DNA of 64,000 bases, taken from assembly GCA_021234155.1 (NCBI GenBank), contig JAJEKV010000211.1, positions 808,001 to 872,000 of the forward strand. The letters are read 5' to 3'. Every line of letters starts with the position of its first letter. Positions within the stretch are counted from its first letter, which is position 1. Made by a program: the position numbers and the translations under genes. The DNA is from Isoetes taiwanensis (Eukaryota > Streptophyta > Lycopodiopsida > Isoetales > Isoetaceae). Shown piece by piece: positions 11,063 to 24,929 of this stretch. A model generated the notes under the pieces. The model saw only the letters and a program-made list of their open reading frames with translations, ran no database searches and was not told the origin of the DNA.

Positions 11063-14000
11063 ACTTCAATGGGGCCATTACATTATATAGCTCGTAGAGG
11101 TTGATCGGTACTGGTTCATAGACTCTGCCTAGGAATATGAACATATGATATTGAAATGCCAATTGCATAAGGTCTCATAAAGTCCTTCAGAATGTTGCAG
11201 TCAGTAAACTGCTCTTTAAGCCAAATAGAATAGCTCCAGATCACCTTAAACAGAGTTGGCACCAGAAGAAGTCTGGACCTGAATTAGTAGAAATATTGAT
11301 GACATTTTCATCTTTAAGTCTCGTTATTTATTAAAGGAAAATCTGCTAAAGCAAGAGGGGAAAGCGCTAAAGCTTTCATAGATTCGCCCTTAGATGCATG
11401 AAGTAAAATAGAAGAATATAGAGCATAGAAGAACAAAGTGAGATGCAAAACAAAAACCAAACTAAAGTACCCTTCTACCCGTTGAAACAAACTTTAGATC
11501 CGCCCATTTGTACCAAAGATAGTAGTGCATTCCCATCTCGATTAATGTTTTGCATAGCATAGGACATCCGCAATGTATTTTTTGTACTTAATATATGCTT
11601 CAACTATACCTTTGTACCCTCAAAAACTTGCTAGATTCTCGATGCATCTTCTTACGAGCCTTCTTTACCTTCATCATTGAACAAAGGTTGGCATAAAAAA
11701 TGAAAGCTTCACCTATGAGGATGTAAGTACGAAAGTTCTAGCAGAGTTATCGGCTATGATCGCCCCTCGATAGATATTCACGATAGAAATGTGATGTAGA
11801 TGGTAATAATAATACCCATAGCAAAAAAGAATAACTGCAAATCCGTAATATGAATGAATCGAGAGCTGCAATATCATGATCCACACATGCATTAGTTTTT
11901 TGACATGTAATTTAAGCAAGGTAGAGGAGCGTATTTACAATTTGTTCTTTGGTTCTTTTCTCTTGACGCTTATCACGGTCATTTTAAGCTTCGCAATTGC
12001 AAATGCAGATTAGATATAAATGTTCAGAGATTTCCAAGTTGCACATTTCATTGTTATGCAACTTTTACTTAATCATTTTACGGAAAAAATCCTCTAGAAA
12101 AATTCTACTAGCACACACTATTTCTATTCATCACATTGCTACGTGAATGCCGCCGTAAATCGCATTATATTGTCGCCGTATGGAGCACTTGAAGGCTGCC
12201 CGACCGTCCAAGCTCTCTAGAAATGACCCCGCCAAAAAATTCCGAGACGGATCCAAACCATTTGCAATTGTTTCAATCTTGCTTTTACTTTGTTGATGAT
12301 CTTTGTACACCTTTGAGAAAGCTTAGATCCAAACTAATATTTGATGTCCAATGATGAGAGCTTCAATCACGATCGTTGCCAAGTAGCATTTTCTTAGCAT
12401 AGATTTCAAATGCCAAGCATTTGCTCCATTGAGATATTTTGGCATAACATTTGCTAAAGGCATCATGCTTGACTCCAAGCCCAATGCATGTGTCCGCATC
12501 AATTTTGCCCATAAATCTGCAGCTTAGATTTAGATATTCGTGAACATTGTTCTAGTCATTGCATCGAGAAGGACACAATCTCCGAGATGACTTGTAAAAA
12601 TCGGTTCTCATGCTTTTGCCGGAAAATCGTAAGCCTCTGGTTGTACAATGTACCACTACATCAGATCATCCTGTTCATTGTATAATACAAATGAAGGACG
12701 AGTTTTAAGCTCTTACCAAGTTTAGCATGTCCAATAAAAATTGCATTCCATGTATACCGGTCGGGTTTTGAATTCTCACAAATACGTAATTTGCTTCAAA
12801 GCAATATTTCCACCGAGGCAAACAAACAGACAAGACAAGATTAGCCAAGTACAAAACTGAATCAAGCCCACTATGAAGCATAACGGAATTTACCACCGCC
12901 AAGTTGAGCATCTTGCAATTTTGTGCACTCGTAAAGGATCCAATGTGCAAGGGGCTTGGAAATGCTATGCCTAGCAAATGCAAATGGCCCAACCATACTA
13001 GAGTAAATGTAGATATGGAATCACGACCTTTTTTGGGAGTCCACGGCCGTGAGGTGGCAAAAACCAAGTGGAGAGTTGCTTGAAAAATTATTGCGCAGAC
13101 TTTGGATCATACGATGAATTTGTGCGGCAATTTAAGGCTTCTTTCACGCAAACACAATTTGGAGATCGGGCATGGCCGTAAGAGCATAGATTGGCATAAA
13201 AATCATTTTCCTCCTGGAGGATGAATGTTCCAAACTTGGGTCATAAAATCTAGGTGCGGCCAGAAGAAAAAAAAGGAAGGAAAGTTACGGTGAAATGAAT
13301 CGAAATTTACCTTTTCGATTTTTGCCTTGACAAATAATACCGAGAGGAATAGGCAAGTCGGACCATATCCGGCTTCTTAGCTATCAAATACGCCAGAACC
13401 CCGAAACCCTAAGAACGAAGAAGTACTTGAAAACGATGCCATTACCCTGCTCTGATTATCCTTGATTTTGCAAACTATAACTGGGCATAGGTGAAGCAGC
13501 GTCCACAACGCTTGCCATCTCCGTGCTTATTTTAATGCGCTTTTCTAATTTTCATGGCCATTGATCTACAAAATTACTGTGATCTAACGGTTGTATTTCC
13601 GCCACAAGAGATTTTGATGACATGGAAGAGCCACGTGGATAGGCTAGAATTGCAAGGAGGGTTGCACGCTTGGTTAGGCTGGCGTGCTAAAAATAAAAAA
13701 ATATGGTATCATTTGAACATCGAGCGTTGGTACTATATGGTACAACGTCATCCACAGTTAAGTGGTCCTCCAATGCTGGACGCAGTGTGGATGGGTGTGT
13801 ACACACGTGGTTATCCCGCCTCTATGTCACTGGCCTGATCAACTGAGTTGACCATGCTCAGACCTAGAGGAATATTGGTTGTAATCTATGATGTTCTGGT
13901 TGCTTAGTTATTATTATGTTATTTTTAATATTGGAATTGAATTGCAATGGTTGTATTATATAGTAGATATTCATGGATAAATTATGCATTGATGACATGT

Positions 14001-14748
14001 TTGTTTGGACTATTAACTTGAGCTTCAGGGGCATTTGATTCTTCAATTTTACTGCATATTCCTCGTTTTGATTGACTCCGGGGTTCCTTAAGATATTGTT
14101 ACTATAGTTGACCTTCGTGTCTGATCTGAGGTCGCCATCCAAAGTTGCAAAGAATGTTCCTCGATGTGATCCCTTGAATGGAAAATGGTCCTCCTTAATG
14201 TGTTTACCTATCGTGGTGGAGGCAAAGTGACCGCTTTGAGTCCCTACATGCAGTGTGTCGTTGCGAGGTTGAAGATGTGTGGTGCCTTTGTTCGCTTGTA
14301 TAGGATCACCCGATTGTTGCAGTCGGGCATTTTGGCATGCCTTCGAAGCTATGAGATGACGATCGGTAGGTAGATGGTATCATTTCTCCACAGGTTGAAT
14401 TTGTAAGGGCGACTTCTATTGCTTAGACTTTATCGTTGCGAGATGCCCCCCAAGTGCTTGAAAGTGTGATCATCTCCATAATATTGCTCCTCTGGGTTGC
14501 CGTTGAATGGTCTATAGTTGTTGGCTAGGTCAGCTCCTCCATCCTTTGGGTCGGGTACACTCGAGTCTCGAACTACTTGGCTGAAGCACTAAAGTCGTCC
14601 TTCCTTGGGTTTCCAGGCAGTTCTGGTCTGGAGACTCTTGTTCGAACCGACTATCCTCCTCCTTGACCTTGCCCTTGATGCTGATATAGGCCTTCAAGTC
14701 AGAGACATTCCGCTGATATGTGTCGCATCTCCTTCCTCCATCATGATC

Positions 14749-14751
<3 letters not shown>
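11063..14751. other. Long stretch without a supported gene
   Basis: AT-rich, with scattered short ORFs (for example 13554-13838 +, 12705-13067 -) that carry no motif I recognise. No tRNA, LTR or tandem array was noticed. Confidence 0.45.

Positions 14752-14790
<39 letters not shown>
14752..14790 (-). mobile_element. Oligo-T39: poly(A) tail of a minus-strand retroposon (presumed)
   Basis: Thirty-nine uninterrupted T. Read on the minus strand it is a poly(A) tail preceded by TTCATCAATTTC, as expected at the 3' end of a LINE-type insertion or retrocopy. No source sequence was recognised in 14791-15240. Confidence 0.4.
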
Positions 14791-14791
<1 letters not shown>

Positions 14792-16120
14792 AAATTGATG
14801 AAGTTGTTATTGTCTTTCTATTGGTGAAAGGGAGCTGGGAGCTCATCATGGCCGGACTTGAGTGCTTTGCAGTTGTCTAGCTTTGTTGCACCTTTTGTTG
14901 ATGTTGCTTGACATCCGCTTGAGCTTCTAGGCTGCGAGATCGTAGTGGTATCCCCTTCGGTTCTCTGCGCTCTTGTGTCGCCATGAATTGTCGTTTCAAT
15001 GGAAGATTATGCTCTTCAACCCTAGCTCTTGATGCTAATCTAGGCTTTCCCGTTCGACATACTCGTCCACCTGTATGTTTCTGCCTTGCGTTCTTCCATT
15101 TGAACTCGTGTGCATTGAGTTGGTGAAGGGGTCGAGATCTTCTTTCTGATGTGAGCTTTTGAATGTGGCAGGCAGGTGCTTGATAGTCGAAAAGATTCTT
15201 GACCTGGATGATTAACATATGTCTTCCATTCCATGAAGATTGCTGATAGGCAGAGGGTGCTCTGTACTACTCGTTTCGTTGGTAGATGTATTTGATATTG
15301 TGCTTCGCTCTCTTGGGTCTACCTTTTCACTCTCCTTCCTTCGTTTGTCAGTACGTTGCATGGGTCTTCAATGTCTTCAAGAAGTTGTGCCTCCTTGTAC
15401 TCCAAAGCAAATGCTTGTATATCTTAGAGTCTAAGGGTTCAGATCAAATGGCTACTTGAAGGGCTCTCATACAACATTCTGGGCTCTATAAGCAAGCAAA
15501 ATGGCTCGGGCAGTATTAATTGAGACATACCTATAGCCTTCAAGTCTATGGACATTGGGATGTGTGGCCTAGCATGAACTGAGCTTTGTTTTACAAAGAC
15601 TTCATGACGTTTGGGTTATACTCTGAGATCCTAGCAAAGGTTGGTTTTTGGGAGTTCCAATACTCTACACATGGAGTAACTTGGGCAGCTCTAGACTCTA
15701 TATCCTGGCAATAAGAAGTGTCAATGTGGCAGCTAAATCAAATTCTATTGGAAAGACAACAGAGTTAGGTCAAGGTTTACGCCTCTGGCATGAGAAGAGG
15801 TGATGTACCAACACTTCAGCTTGTTTTGCTATGCTGAGGGTCTACATGACTATAGTAAAGGAATGTTCTTGAGCACTTCTACCCAGGAGTAAGACATCAA
15901 CTTTGAGCTTAGAGAAGGACTTGCGAGGTCCCAATGGGCTATTGCTTCTATTTATAAACAAACCTTAGTTTGGAAGACAAAATTTAGGGTTTGAGCAATT
16001 TTGGTTATTTTGAGATAGAGTATAACATTTCTAGCCTAATTTATAGGTTCTAGACTGTTTAATGGTCCTATTTGCAACAAATTTCAAGTGATTTGGAGCT
16101 GTCCAGCTCAAGTTATAAAG
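14791..16120. other. Stretch without a supported gene
   Basis: Possibly part of the interior of the minus-strand LTR element whose primer-binding site is at 16724. Minus-strand ORFs at 14877-15234 are basic and Gln/Arg rich, but no gag or pol motif is visible. Confidence 0.35.
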
Positions 16121-16236
16121 GTTCAAAGTTTTGACTACTCACATAGTGGCATTTTCCTGTTCTACTCGATGAGTGGAGCTAGAATTCATCCTTACTTTCT
16201 AGATTTGGATTCATTTTGATACAGTTTGGAGGTCAT

Positions 16237-16505
16237 GTACTCACACAGTGCGCCAGAGCATGGAGCTAAAATTTAGGTAGGGCTCCAGGCGCACTCTGTG
16301 AGTAGTCCTATTTTATGTTTTCTAGATACTTTCTTAGGGGTATGACATGTTTTCCTAGCTTAGATTTTGATTTTAAGCCTAGATATTCCATCAGATTACA
16401 CTAGTTTGCTATCTTTCTAGGTGAACTATGCTCGATTACTCACACAGTGCGCTAGAGCATGGAGGTAAAATTTAGATATGGCCCTAGGCTCACTATGTGA
16501 GTAGT
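16237..16505. repeat. Two related foldbacks with arms near ACTCACACAGTGCG
   Basis: Arms ACTCACACAGTGCGCC (about 16240) and GGCGCACTCTGTGAGT (about 16300) pair with one mismatch, and inner TGGAGC/GCTCCA also pair. A diverged second copy at about 16437-16505 keeps both arms. A further half-arm ACTACTCACATAGTG lies near 16135. Confidence 0.7.
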
Positions 16506-16723
16506 CACTTTCTAGTGGCCAAAATTTTCAAGTTTTATAAAAAATCAAGTTTATTTTTCACTAACTATTACTAGCTTAACTCTTTCATAGTACTAATGGG
16601 AAAGAATTTTCTCCCTCCCCATTTCCCGAGGTTCATGCTTGGGATTTCAACTCCAAGACTAAAGATCTAGACTGTTAGTACTACTAGGAAAATGAAGCTC
16701 GATCTTGATCCTCCAAGATCATT

Positions 16724-16735
16724 GCTCTGGTACCA
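16724..16735 (-). promoter_or_regulatory. Primer-binding site (initiator-Met tRNA type) of minus-strand LTR element
   Basis: The minus strand reads TGGTACCAGAGC, one base from the common TGGTATCAGAGC, one base away from the presumed LTR end (16737). Confidence 0.75.
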
Positions 16736-16736
16736 A

Positions 16737-18304
16737 TGTGACATCCCCTGCTCATATATGATGCCCTGATCATATAGAAGTGGAGTTCATCCCTCCTGAT
16801 AGTGAAGGCTCGTTGCCACGAGGCCATCCATCTATCATTGGGCCCTTGATGGTGAGCAAGAACCTGATGGGGACGAATGGATGTGTCATTCATCCCGTCT
16901 CCGTCGGGATCTACCTAGCTGTAGAAGCACATCAAACATGAGCATGTAGCATCAAATAACATATATATCCACCTCGAAGGGTGGCTCACCATAACATAGC
17001 ATATGTAACAACATCAGTAACATCAACATAAGGGGAATCCTACCCAAGGCTCTGACTCAAGGGGATCGATTGACAACTCGGGTCTCCAGAGGTCAAAGTA
17101 GACAGAGTTCATAACAATGGACTTGGCTGGCGTAGAACACGGTCATTGGATAGTCCACTCCATCCGCCCCTTCTGTGCATACTTTGCAGATAGGCTGAAA
17201 AGTATCGAGGATGTGACTGTAGCCTGTCGGGTGCATAGTCATAGGGACTACTCCTGGGTTGCATCTCCCCAGTCCTGATGAGGCAAGAGGAGATCACTCC
17301 TCTCCAGAACGTCCATGCCAACTACAGGCGAGCTAGAGAACCACTACTCATCTATGACTTGAACCCCATTGAGGCGACATATCACTTAGGAAGTGTCGAG
17401 CCTATACCTTGCCCACACTCAGTGGCAAACTATTAGGCCTAGTCCACAACATTCTCCGGTCGTCGCTATGCACCAGAGGGATCAAATGTAGCTGGACAAG
17501 CCTTCCTTATCAGCCGGTCTAACCCCGCCACCCACAGCCAGGTGGGCTCCTATTCACAAGCCACATTAATTGGGATTTAATGGGCTAATCTAGAATCATC
17601 AACTAAGAAGGCTCTGGGTCTCTACCCCCTTCCCAATACACAGGAGTGCGCACAGAGATAGAACATCATCATCCATAGAAGTGAAATATAGAATAACATC
17701 TAATCTATCTACCTAAACTTACATGGTTAGGTTCCTTCGTTAGAGGCTGAGATCTAATGATCTAGAGGTCCTCTAAGGCTAAGAAAATATGCAAACTCGG
17801 CCTAATGCCAGTTGGGAAGTCAGCATTGCACAACAGATTGACCACATACCGGATCCTTGCTCGCTCCAACTCCACGAAAGGCATCCATCTCGATTTGGTC
17901 TGAGATGATCGAATGCACGTGATCTGTTGGACAATGCTGGCTTCGCGGCGTCTGGCAAGGCAAAATGGCACAGGCATTTGGTCAAAATGGCTCTTGAAGA
18001 TTGGAATCTGAAAAAGATGGCACTTTTAAGGTTCCTGCCTCTTTATGCCCACGTTTTAGGGTTAGGGTCTAATGGGCCATATGGCTCATATGGGGTATTG
18101 CCACGTGGCAATATAGGATATATTCACATATTGCATAACATGTGCAACATAATGGGTTCTAATGGTAATACCCCATGGTACAACCCTTTATGGTCGTCGT
18201 GTACATGTCGTCATATTCGACATGTACTACTGACGTGGCAATATAATATACATATTTATACCATATATTATGCTAGAATGCCACAACTTTCCTCTCAACA
18301 ATCA
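16737..18304 (-). mobile_element. Long LTR (about 1.57 kb), Gypsy family shared with 21.3-22.8 kb
   Basis: On the minus strand it runs from about 18304 (TGATTGTTGAGAGG) to 16737 (GGGATGTCACA), directly before a primer-binding site. It shares a TATAAATATGTATATT block near its start with the plus-strand LTR at 21.3 kb. It also shares ATCTGCAAAGTATGCACA followed by GGGGCGGATGGA in its middle, and GCAACCCAG.AGTAGTCCC. The leader beyond the PBS (16590-16723) also resembles 22798-22960. No interior genes can be recognised to its left. Confidence 0.7.
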
Positions 18305-19590
18305 ACAGAAAAACTACATCTGTTAAATTTAAGGTAAAATCTGTACTCTTGCATAACATCTCATACACCACACCACTACAGTAAAAAAGGGGTATGCAAA
18401 AGTGGCGAATTTTGGAACAGACATAAACTCAATTGAATGAATGATGGTTCCAAATCTGACTTAGAATAGGATTTTCATGATATTAGGGTCACAAACAGTC
18501 ATAATAAAAATGTCCATGCCAATTCGGTCATGAACCATGAGAACATAAGGTAGAATCACAAACCATAGGGAAATTTGATTGCTAAACAATGTTTTGCAAC
18601 CAATAGAAGACCAAAAAGCATGAAGAACAATCAAGATCCAACTCCAAAAGTGAGAATCATACGTCCCATCCTCATGGGCCTTCATGTTTTGCCACATCAT
18701 CACTCCATCTTTGCAACCTTACCACATGATATGCCACCTCATCTAAACTAGTGCCATATGGACTCGTCATGAAAAGATGCTTCATTGTTTTATTTCTCCA
18801 CTTGCTGCATGTTAATTCATATTATGCCACATATGCACCACTTTTTTAGCATATATTTATATTTCGATGACTCCACTTGTTAAAATAACCCAACAAATCC
18901 CCACTCCCCTCCCCCCCAATAATTGGTTTAGTCATTTTCTACTAAATGAGTATAAAATTCTTAGTCATCATGTGACATGCAAATGTTGCAAAATTGGATG
19001 GGAAAGTTCTTCAAGTTTCCATCTCTTCATGTTTTGCGACATCATTAGTCCATCTTTGCCACCTCACCACATGATGCGCGACCTCATCTAAAATAGTGTC
19101 ATGTACTCGTAACAAAAAGATGTCGTTGGATGCTTTGTTTTCCCTAAAACCTAGTCCCTAGAGTACTATTGGTAGCCTAAACACCATCAAGCAATCGATT
19201 TGGCATTCCAGGGTGTTGAGATTGGTCATCCAGTGCTATATCCCCTTAGTTTGCAAAGGCTATTGTGCGTTTCTAGCAGTTCCAATGATCGAATGTATCC
19301 AACCTTTATGGGTACACTGTCGTCCAAAGGTATTGACAGTTCAACAGTCAGATCTAGCAATCGACATATCTGAGATGGTCGTCCAGTGCTGCACACCTCG
19401 GTTTTCAATTGTTAATGTGCATTTCTAGCACTTCCAATGGTGGGATCTGTTCAAAATTTTATAAAGACACAACACTCCACTAGAGCTGAGTATTCGACGG
19501 TTGGATCTATCCCTTGTCCCTGTATTTTAAAATGTATAACACTTTTATATGCAAATGCAAATCCAAAGTTTTATTCATGTTGAACTTCTC
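18305..19590. repeat. Non-coding stretch with two diverged local duplications
   Basis: 18690-18786 resembles 19030-19125 (CACATCAT...TCCATCTTTGC.ACCT.ACCACATGAT). About 19190-19300 resembles 19365-19440 (TCCAGTGCT, GTGC.TTTCTAGCA.TTCCAATG). No gene was seen. Confidence 0.6.
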
Positions 19591-19832
<242 letters not shown>

Positions 19833-20047
19833 GTTCTAGAAATGTTCTAGCAATGGATTAAAACCATTGAAACTTTTGCTTAAAAATTACTCATACACTA
19901 TTGTAAAGCTTTAGTCGAAATTAACATCATTACTCGGATAGGGCATGCAAAAATCCGCTAAATATTACTCAAGATTCGTTTGTTAAGAATCATGGAAAAG
20001 ATAGAACTGAACAAACCTAAGGTTGTTGTAACATCTAGCGCCGATTC

Positions 20048-20362
20048 TTGACGCGAGATAAAACAAAAAACCCTATTATTTATGAGAAGGCCGACCCTAG
20101 CATGTACACCTGCTGTGGATCTTCACGCGCCAAGCATCAGTACAGGAAGAAGATGGGTCGCCCCAAAAGCTCCAAGAATCCGCCCAAACAATCAGCATGG
20201 AATATTGCAGCCAAGCCATTGCAGAAGAAAGCTCAAGCTGCGTCCGCTCTTCTGGCAAGATGTCTCAGCAAAAATACAACCTGTGAAGAGGAGGACCAAT
20301 CCATTGCTCATAATGAGATTGGAACCATTGTTCGACCTGAAGACCCTAAGGTAAGGGTCTGA
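20048..20362 (+). CDS. Hypothetical ORF with GRPK-type basic motif
   Basis: This 104-codon frame contains CCGSSRAK and KKMGRPKSSKNPPK, which resembles an AT-hook core, then an Ala/Lys segment and an acidic EEEDQS segment. It ends shortly after a possible donor (AAG/GTAAGG at 20350). No homologous family was recognised and no upstream exon found. It may be one exon of a small gene or spurious. Confidence 0.25.
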   Translation: MTRDKTKNPIIYEKADPSMYTCCGSSRAKHQYRKKMGRPKSSKNPPKQSAWNIAAKPLQKKAQAASALLARCLSKNTTCEEEDQSIAHNEIGTIVRPEDPKVRV

Positions 20363-21275
<913 letters not shown>

Positions 21276-21276
21276 A

Positions 21277-22783
21277 TGATGTTCCCCTAAAATATACAGT
21301 ATAAATATGTATATTTCTAGGACATATCACCATACAAGCCTACCTTAGTAGCCTTGTATACCATAGAGTGTGGATAAGGGAGCATAGCTAAGTTATTTAC
21401 ACAACTTAGCCAACCTTAGGGATGGGACCATTTTCCACATGGCCCCATCCTATTGAGCACCCGCCACATGGATGTGTCCAATTGGAGCCACATGGCATGA
21501 CATGGCAACCCTAACCTATAAATGGCTAAACCCTAACCCTAGGCCATTTTTCTATCTCCAACAGTCTGGAAGCCTTGTTCTCACTGAAACTCCGTTTTGA
21601 GAACCATCTGCTGTGGCATAGCATAGCACAACAGTCCCCAGAGCATGTGTGCATTAGAATGAGCGGGATCTACTTCAAACCACTTGAAAGCCATGGAGAC
21701 ACCGGGAGCAGGAGTAGAGTCCTTTGTAGATCATCTGGAAGTTAGGATTCCAGATGAGTTAGTAATTCGTATCTCTAGTAGAGCTATTCTAGAACCCTCA
21801 GTCTAGATCTTGAACCCTAATCAATGAACCCTAACCGTAAGTTAAATGCACATGATTAGGATTAGACGTTATTCTCATTTGTTAGATCCCTTAGTTCCTA
21901 TTATATGCGGCCTGTGCATAGGAGCCCACCCGTCTACGGGGGCTATGGAGTGGCTTAGCACCACATAACGGGGTTAGTGGCAAAATGGAGGGAGGTCCCT
22001 GCTGAGCGCAGCAACTGGGGACCCCATAGCGGGCTAGGCCCATATAGTCGGTCACTTCGTGGGCTAGGTATGGGTCCGACACTTCCTGGGTCAATGGTGT
22101 CGCCCCGACTCTCAAGAGTTGCAGGTGTCGGCCTGGCTCTTATTTTGGGGAGTTCAGTCGGGTATGGACGTGTGTCGCCACGATCCTCTAGTCATCCATG
22201 GAGCCACTACTCTCTAGGAGGGGGAGCTGCAACCCTTCCTACCTCATCGAACCGAGGAGGCGCAACCCAGAGTAGTCCCAATGGGTGATACCATGAGACT
22301 ACGTTTCCAGCAGGTTATGTCATGCCAGAGCCCGATCCAGCTCATCTGCAAAGTATGCACATGAGGGGCGGATGGATTGGTCAACCCTAGCCATTGTCTA
22401 TAGCCAGCCCCGCCATTGTCTATATCTTGGTCTGCTCTATCTTGAAGCCCAACCATCACTCTACTCTCCCTTTTACAAGTCTGAGTCTGGATAGGGGCTC
22501 ATATGTTTAACGATATGTTGTTATCTTTGATATATGGATGGATGGATGTGCTACCCTTCGTAGTTGTTTATGTATATTGATGCCAGTGCTGACATTATAG
22601 TATGCTTCCGCTGTTATAGGAGTCCATAAGGGGACGGGTGCAAAGACACCTTCGTGTCTCCCTGCCGCGTCCTCGCTGTCCCAGGAATGGGGCAGACGGA
22701 CGGCCCATGTGGCCGTTGATGCTGGATGGGGAATTTCTCGTAGAGTATACGGCGAAGCATTGTATACTTTCGGGGAGCGCCAT
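21277..22783 (+). mobile_element. 5' LTR of degraded Gypsy element
   Basis: It starts at or near TGATGTTCCCC (21277) and ends near GCGCCATAA just before the primer-binding site. A TATAAAT block lies about 30 bp from the start and a second CCTATAAATGG at about 21519. It aligns in patches with the minus-strand LTR at 16737-18304. The matching 3' LTR is absent from the window, so the boundaries are approximate. Confidence 0.7.
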
Positions 22784-22785
22784 AA

Positions 22786-22797
22786 TGGTATCAGAGC
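22786..22797 (+). promoter_or_regulatory. Primer-binding site, TGGTATCAGAGC
   Basis: Exact match to the initiator-methionine tRNA primer-binding site common in plant LTR retrotransposons, immediately after the LTR. Confidence 0.9.
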
Positions 22798-23331
22798 AAT
22801 GTTCTTGGTTGACCAAGAGCTAGCACTGGCCATAACCCTGAGTAAGTAGATTAACTGGCCTAGTAGAATGTGGGATGAGAATTCCAACATTGAACCTTAA
22901 AAAAGAGGGGGGGGGGAGGGGGATTTTCTTTTCCCAAGTAGTAGGGTCATAGCGTGAGACTAAATTATAGATTCAGGGAAAAGAATAAGTCAAATGAACA
23001 TTCTAGTAAAATTGGAGTGGAAATTATACATGGGCATCAAATTTCATGCTAAATGGGTCGAAGAATCATCCCAATTTGAGACTCGGGTGAAAAACGCAAA
23101 ACCATAATTAAAATCCCAAACCATTAGAAAAAAAATTGGAAATCCAGTATAATAATAATAAAAAGGAATAACCATTAATAAGGGTGGCTAATTAATAGAA
23201 GTAATTATGGCAAAGAAATATTCCGTGGCATGGAGAGTATATTTCCCTTTTTAAACACCATTTTAGCCTCTCTCTCCTTTAATTTCGCCCTAAACCCTCT
23301 CTCTCTTGATCTCTTTCGCTAATCGTAAGAC

Positions 23332-24457
23332 ATGGCATGCACCAAGTGCACTGCGAGGAAAGTTAGGAGCCAGGCCCAGCATGGCGGAATTAGCTGTCAG
23401 GCGCTGCAAGAAGATAGCATTTGAGGCTGAGGAAGAGTGAGGGAGACGAACCCAGCATGTTTGACTCCACCGATGAGACTTATCACACCACAGACGAGCG
23501 AGTCCCAAGCAGCTCGTCCGAGGAGGCTCAAAGACACCGGACGAGACGGTCGGTAGGGACATGCTTTTAGGGAGCCGAGGGAGGCCTCAAAAAAAGGGGA
23601 GGACAAGAAGAGCAAAGAATAAAGAAGAAGACCATCAACAGTAGTAGATGGACGGGACATCAAGGAAGAGGAAGGGGAAGGAGAAGGTAAGAGAATGGGA
23701 GGAGGAAAGGGTGGAGGGAGAAAGAAGGGAGCGCCAAAGGGAGAGAAAAACGAATCGACAAGAGGACAAGGCGAGGGGGACCGTCCGCATAGGGGAGCCT
23801 TGCCAAACATCTCCCGACGGGGAGGAGGAGGAAGTTGAAGAGGAGGTCGAGGGAGGAGATGAAAAAAGGAGTTCAAAGGAAAAGTGGAGGAGACTTCAAA
23901 TCCCAATGCAAGACCACCTTACCCGAAGTGGCCCAAGCTACCAAAGGTAACGAAGAAACAGAAGGTGAGAGAGAGACCTTTCAAGCTCAAGCACGACCTT
24001 GAGTTTGAAAAAGAAAGGGGCCTTTAAGATCTATTTCCAGAGGTGGATGCACTAACAACTGGTATTGCAAGCAGAACATCCAGTAGTTCGTGAAGGGTAG
24101 CAGGCCTAAGAATCAACCAAAGCCACCTCACCTCGGCCGGTAGCATCAAAGAGGGTCATCACAGGCCCAACTCCAGGTACGCCAGAGTATTTCGAGAGAT
24201 TAGGCACTTCCAATCCAGCAGTACACTAATCTCTTAATTCGGAAGGCACCGTTCGAGCGGCTCCTCCGAGAGATTATGCAGGAATTCAAGGCCAACTACC
24301 GAATGACATCGCAGTCCGATCCCTGTAGGAGGCAGCAAGAGCAGAGCTAGTCTAGCCTTTTGAAGACGGCAACTTGTGCACAATCCACGCCATGAGAGTG
24401 ACAGTAATGCCCAAGGACTTGAACTTAGCACATAGAATTAGAAAACATAAAATTTAG
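23332..24457 (+). pseudogene. Histone H3-like (possibly CENH3-like) pseudogene inside the Gypsy element
   Basis: ATG at 23332 opens with MACTKCTARK, close to the H3 N-terminus. A long highly charged Lys/Arg/Glu tail follows (about 23540-23950, one open frame). From 24193 the histone fold is clear across three frames: REIRHFQ, then TNLLIRKAPFERLLREI (from 24224), then [23 protein letters not shown] and [17 protein letters not shown] to a TAG at about 24457. This spans the alphaN, alpha1, alpha2 and alpha3 order of H3. Two TAG stops sit where H3 proteins usually have Gln or a nearby residue. HFQ is typical of plant CENH3, while LLIRK resembles canonical H3. No intron interrupts the fold. It lies in sense orientation between primer-binding site and gag. 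H3 homology is near certain; capture by the element versus chance insertion is open. Confidence 0.8.
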
Positions 24458-24929
24458 AGCTTTTTGTGTAAAATTTTTGACTCTAGATATATTAAAATCT
24501 TTTTATTAATCTAATGAGTTCAGTTTTCTTAAACAAAAAATGTCAAATTAGGTCAAAAAAAGGTGACCCAGGTCATTCCATGCCAGAAGCCCTTGCAAGA
24601 ATCTCGGAAGGACCTTTTGGGCAGAGTACCCTAGTTTGCCCAATTGTGTGCTTAAAAATGTTAGATTAACATGGAATAAGTTGCTAGATAACCTAGAATC
24701 GATTCAAACTTGCATCCTAATAAAAAAAGGTTAAGAATTGACCAAAATCGACTCGCCCTAGTCATTCCGTGCCAGACTCTTCGACCTTCATACAACCTTG
24801 AAGCCCTATTACACCGACATCATATGCCAGTATGACTAGAAGATCTTACTTTAGGATGTTAGCCTTCTGCCAAGGGGAGGGAAATGGGTTTTCCCAGAGT
24901 CACTGGGTCAAGTCTTAGGTGGGGGTGCA

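Noticed and set aside
23397-23906. 169-codon minus-strand Pro/Ser/Leu-rich ORF
   Set aside because: Shadow of the purine-rich charged tail of the H3-like frame on the plus strand.
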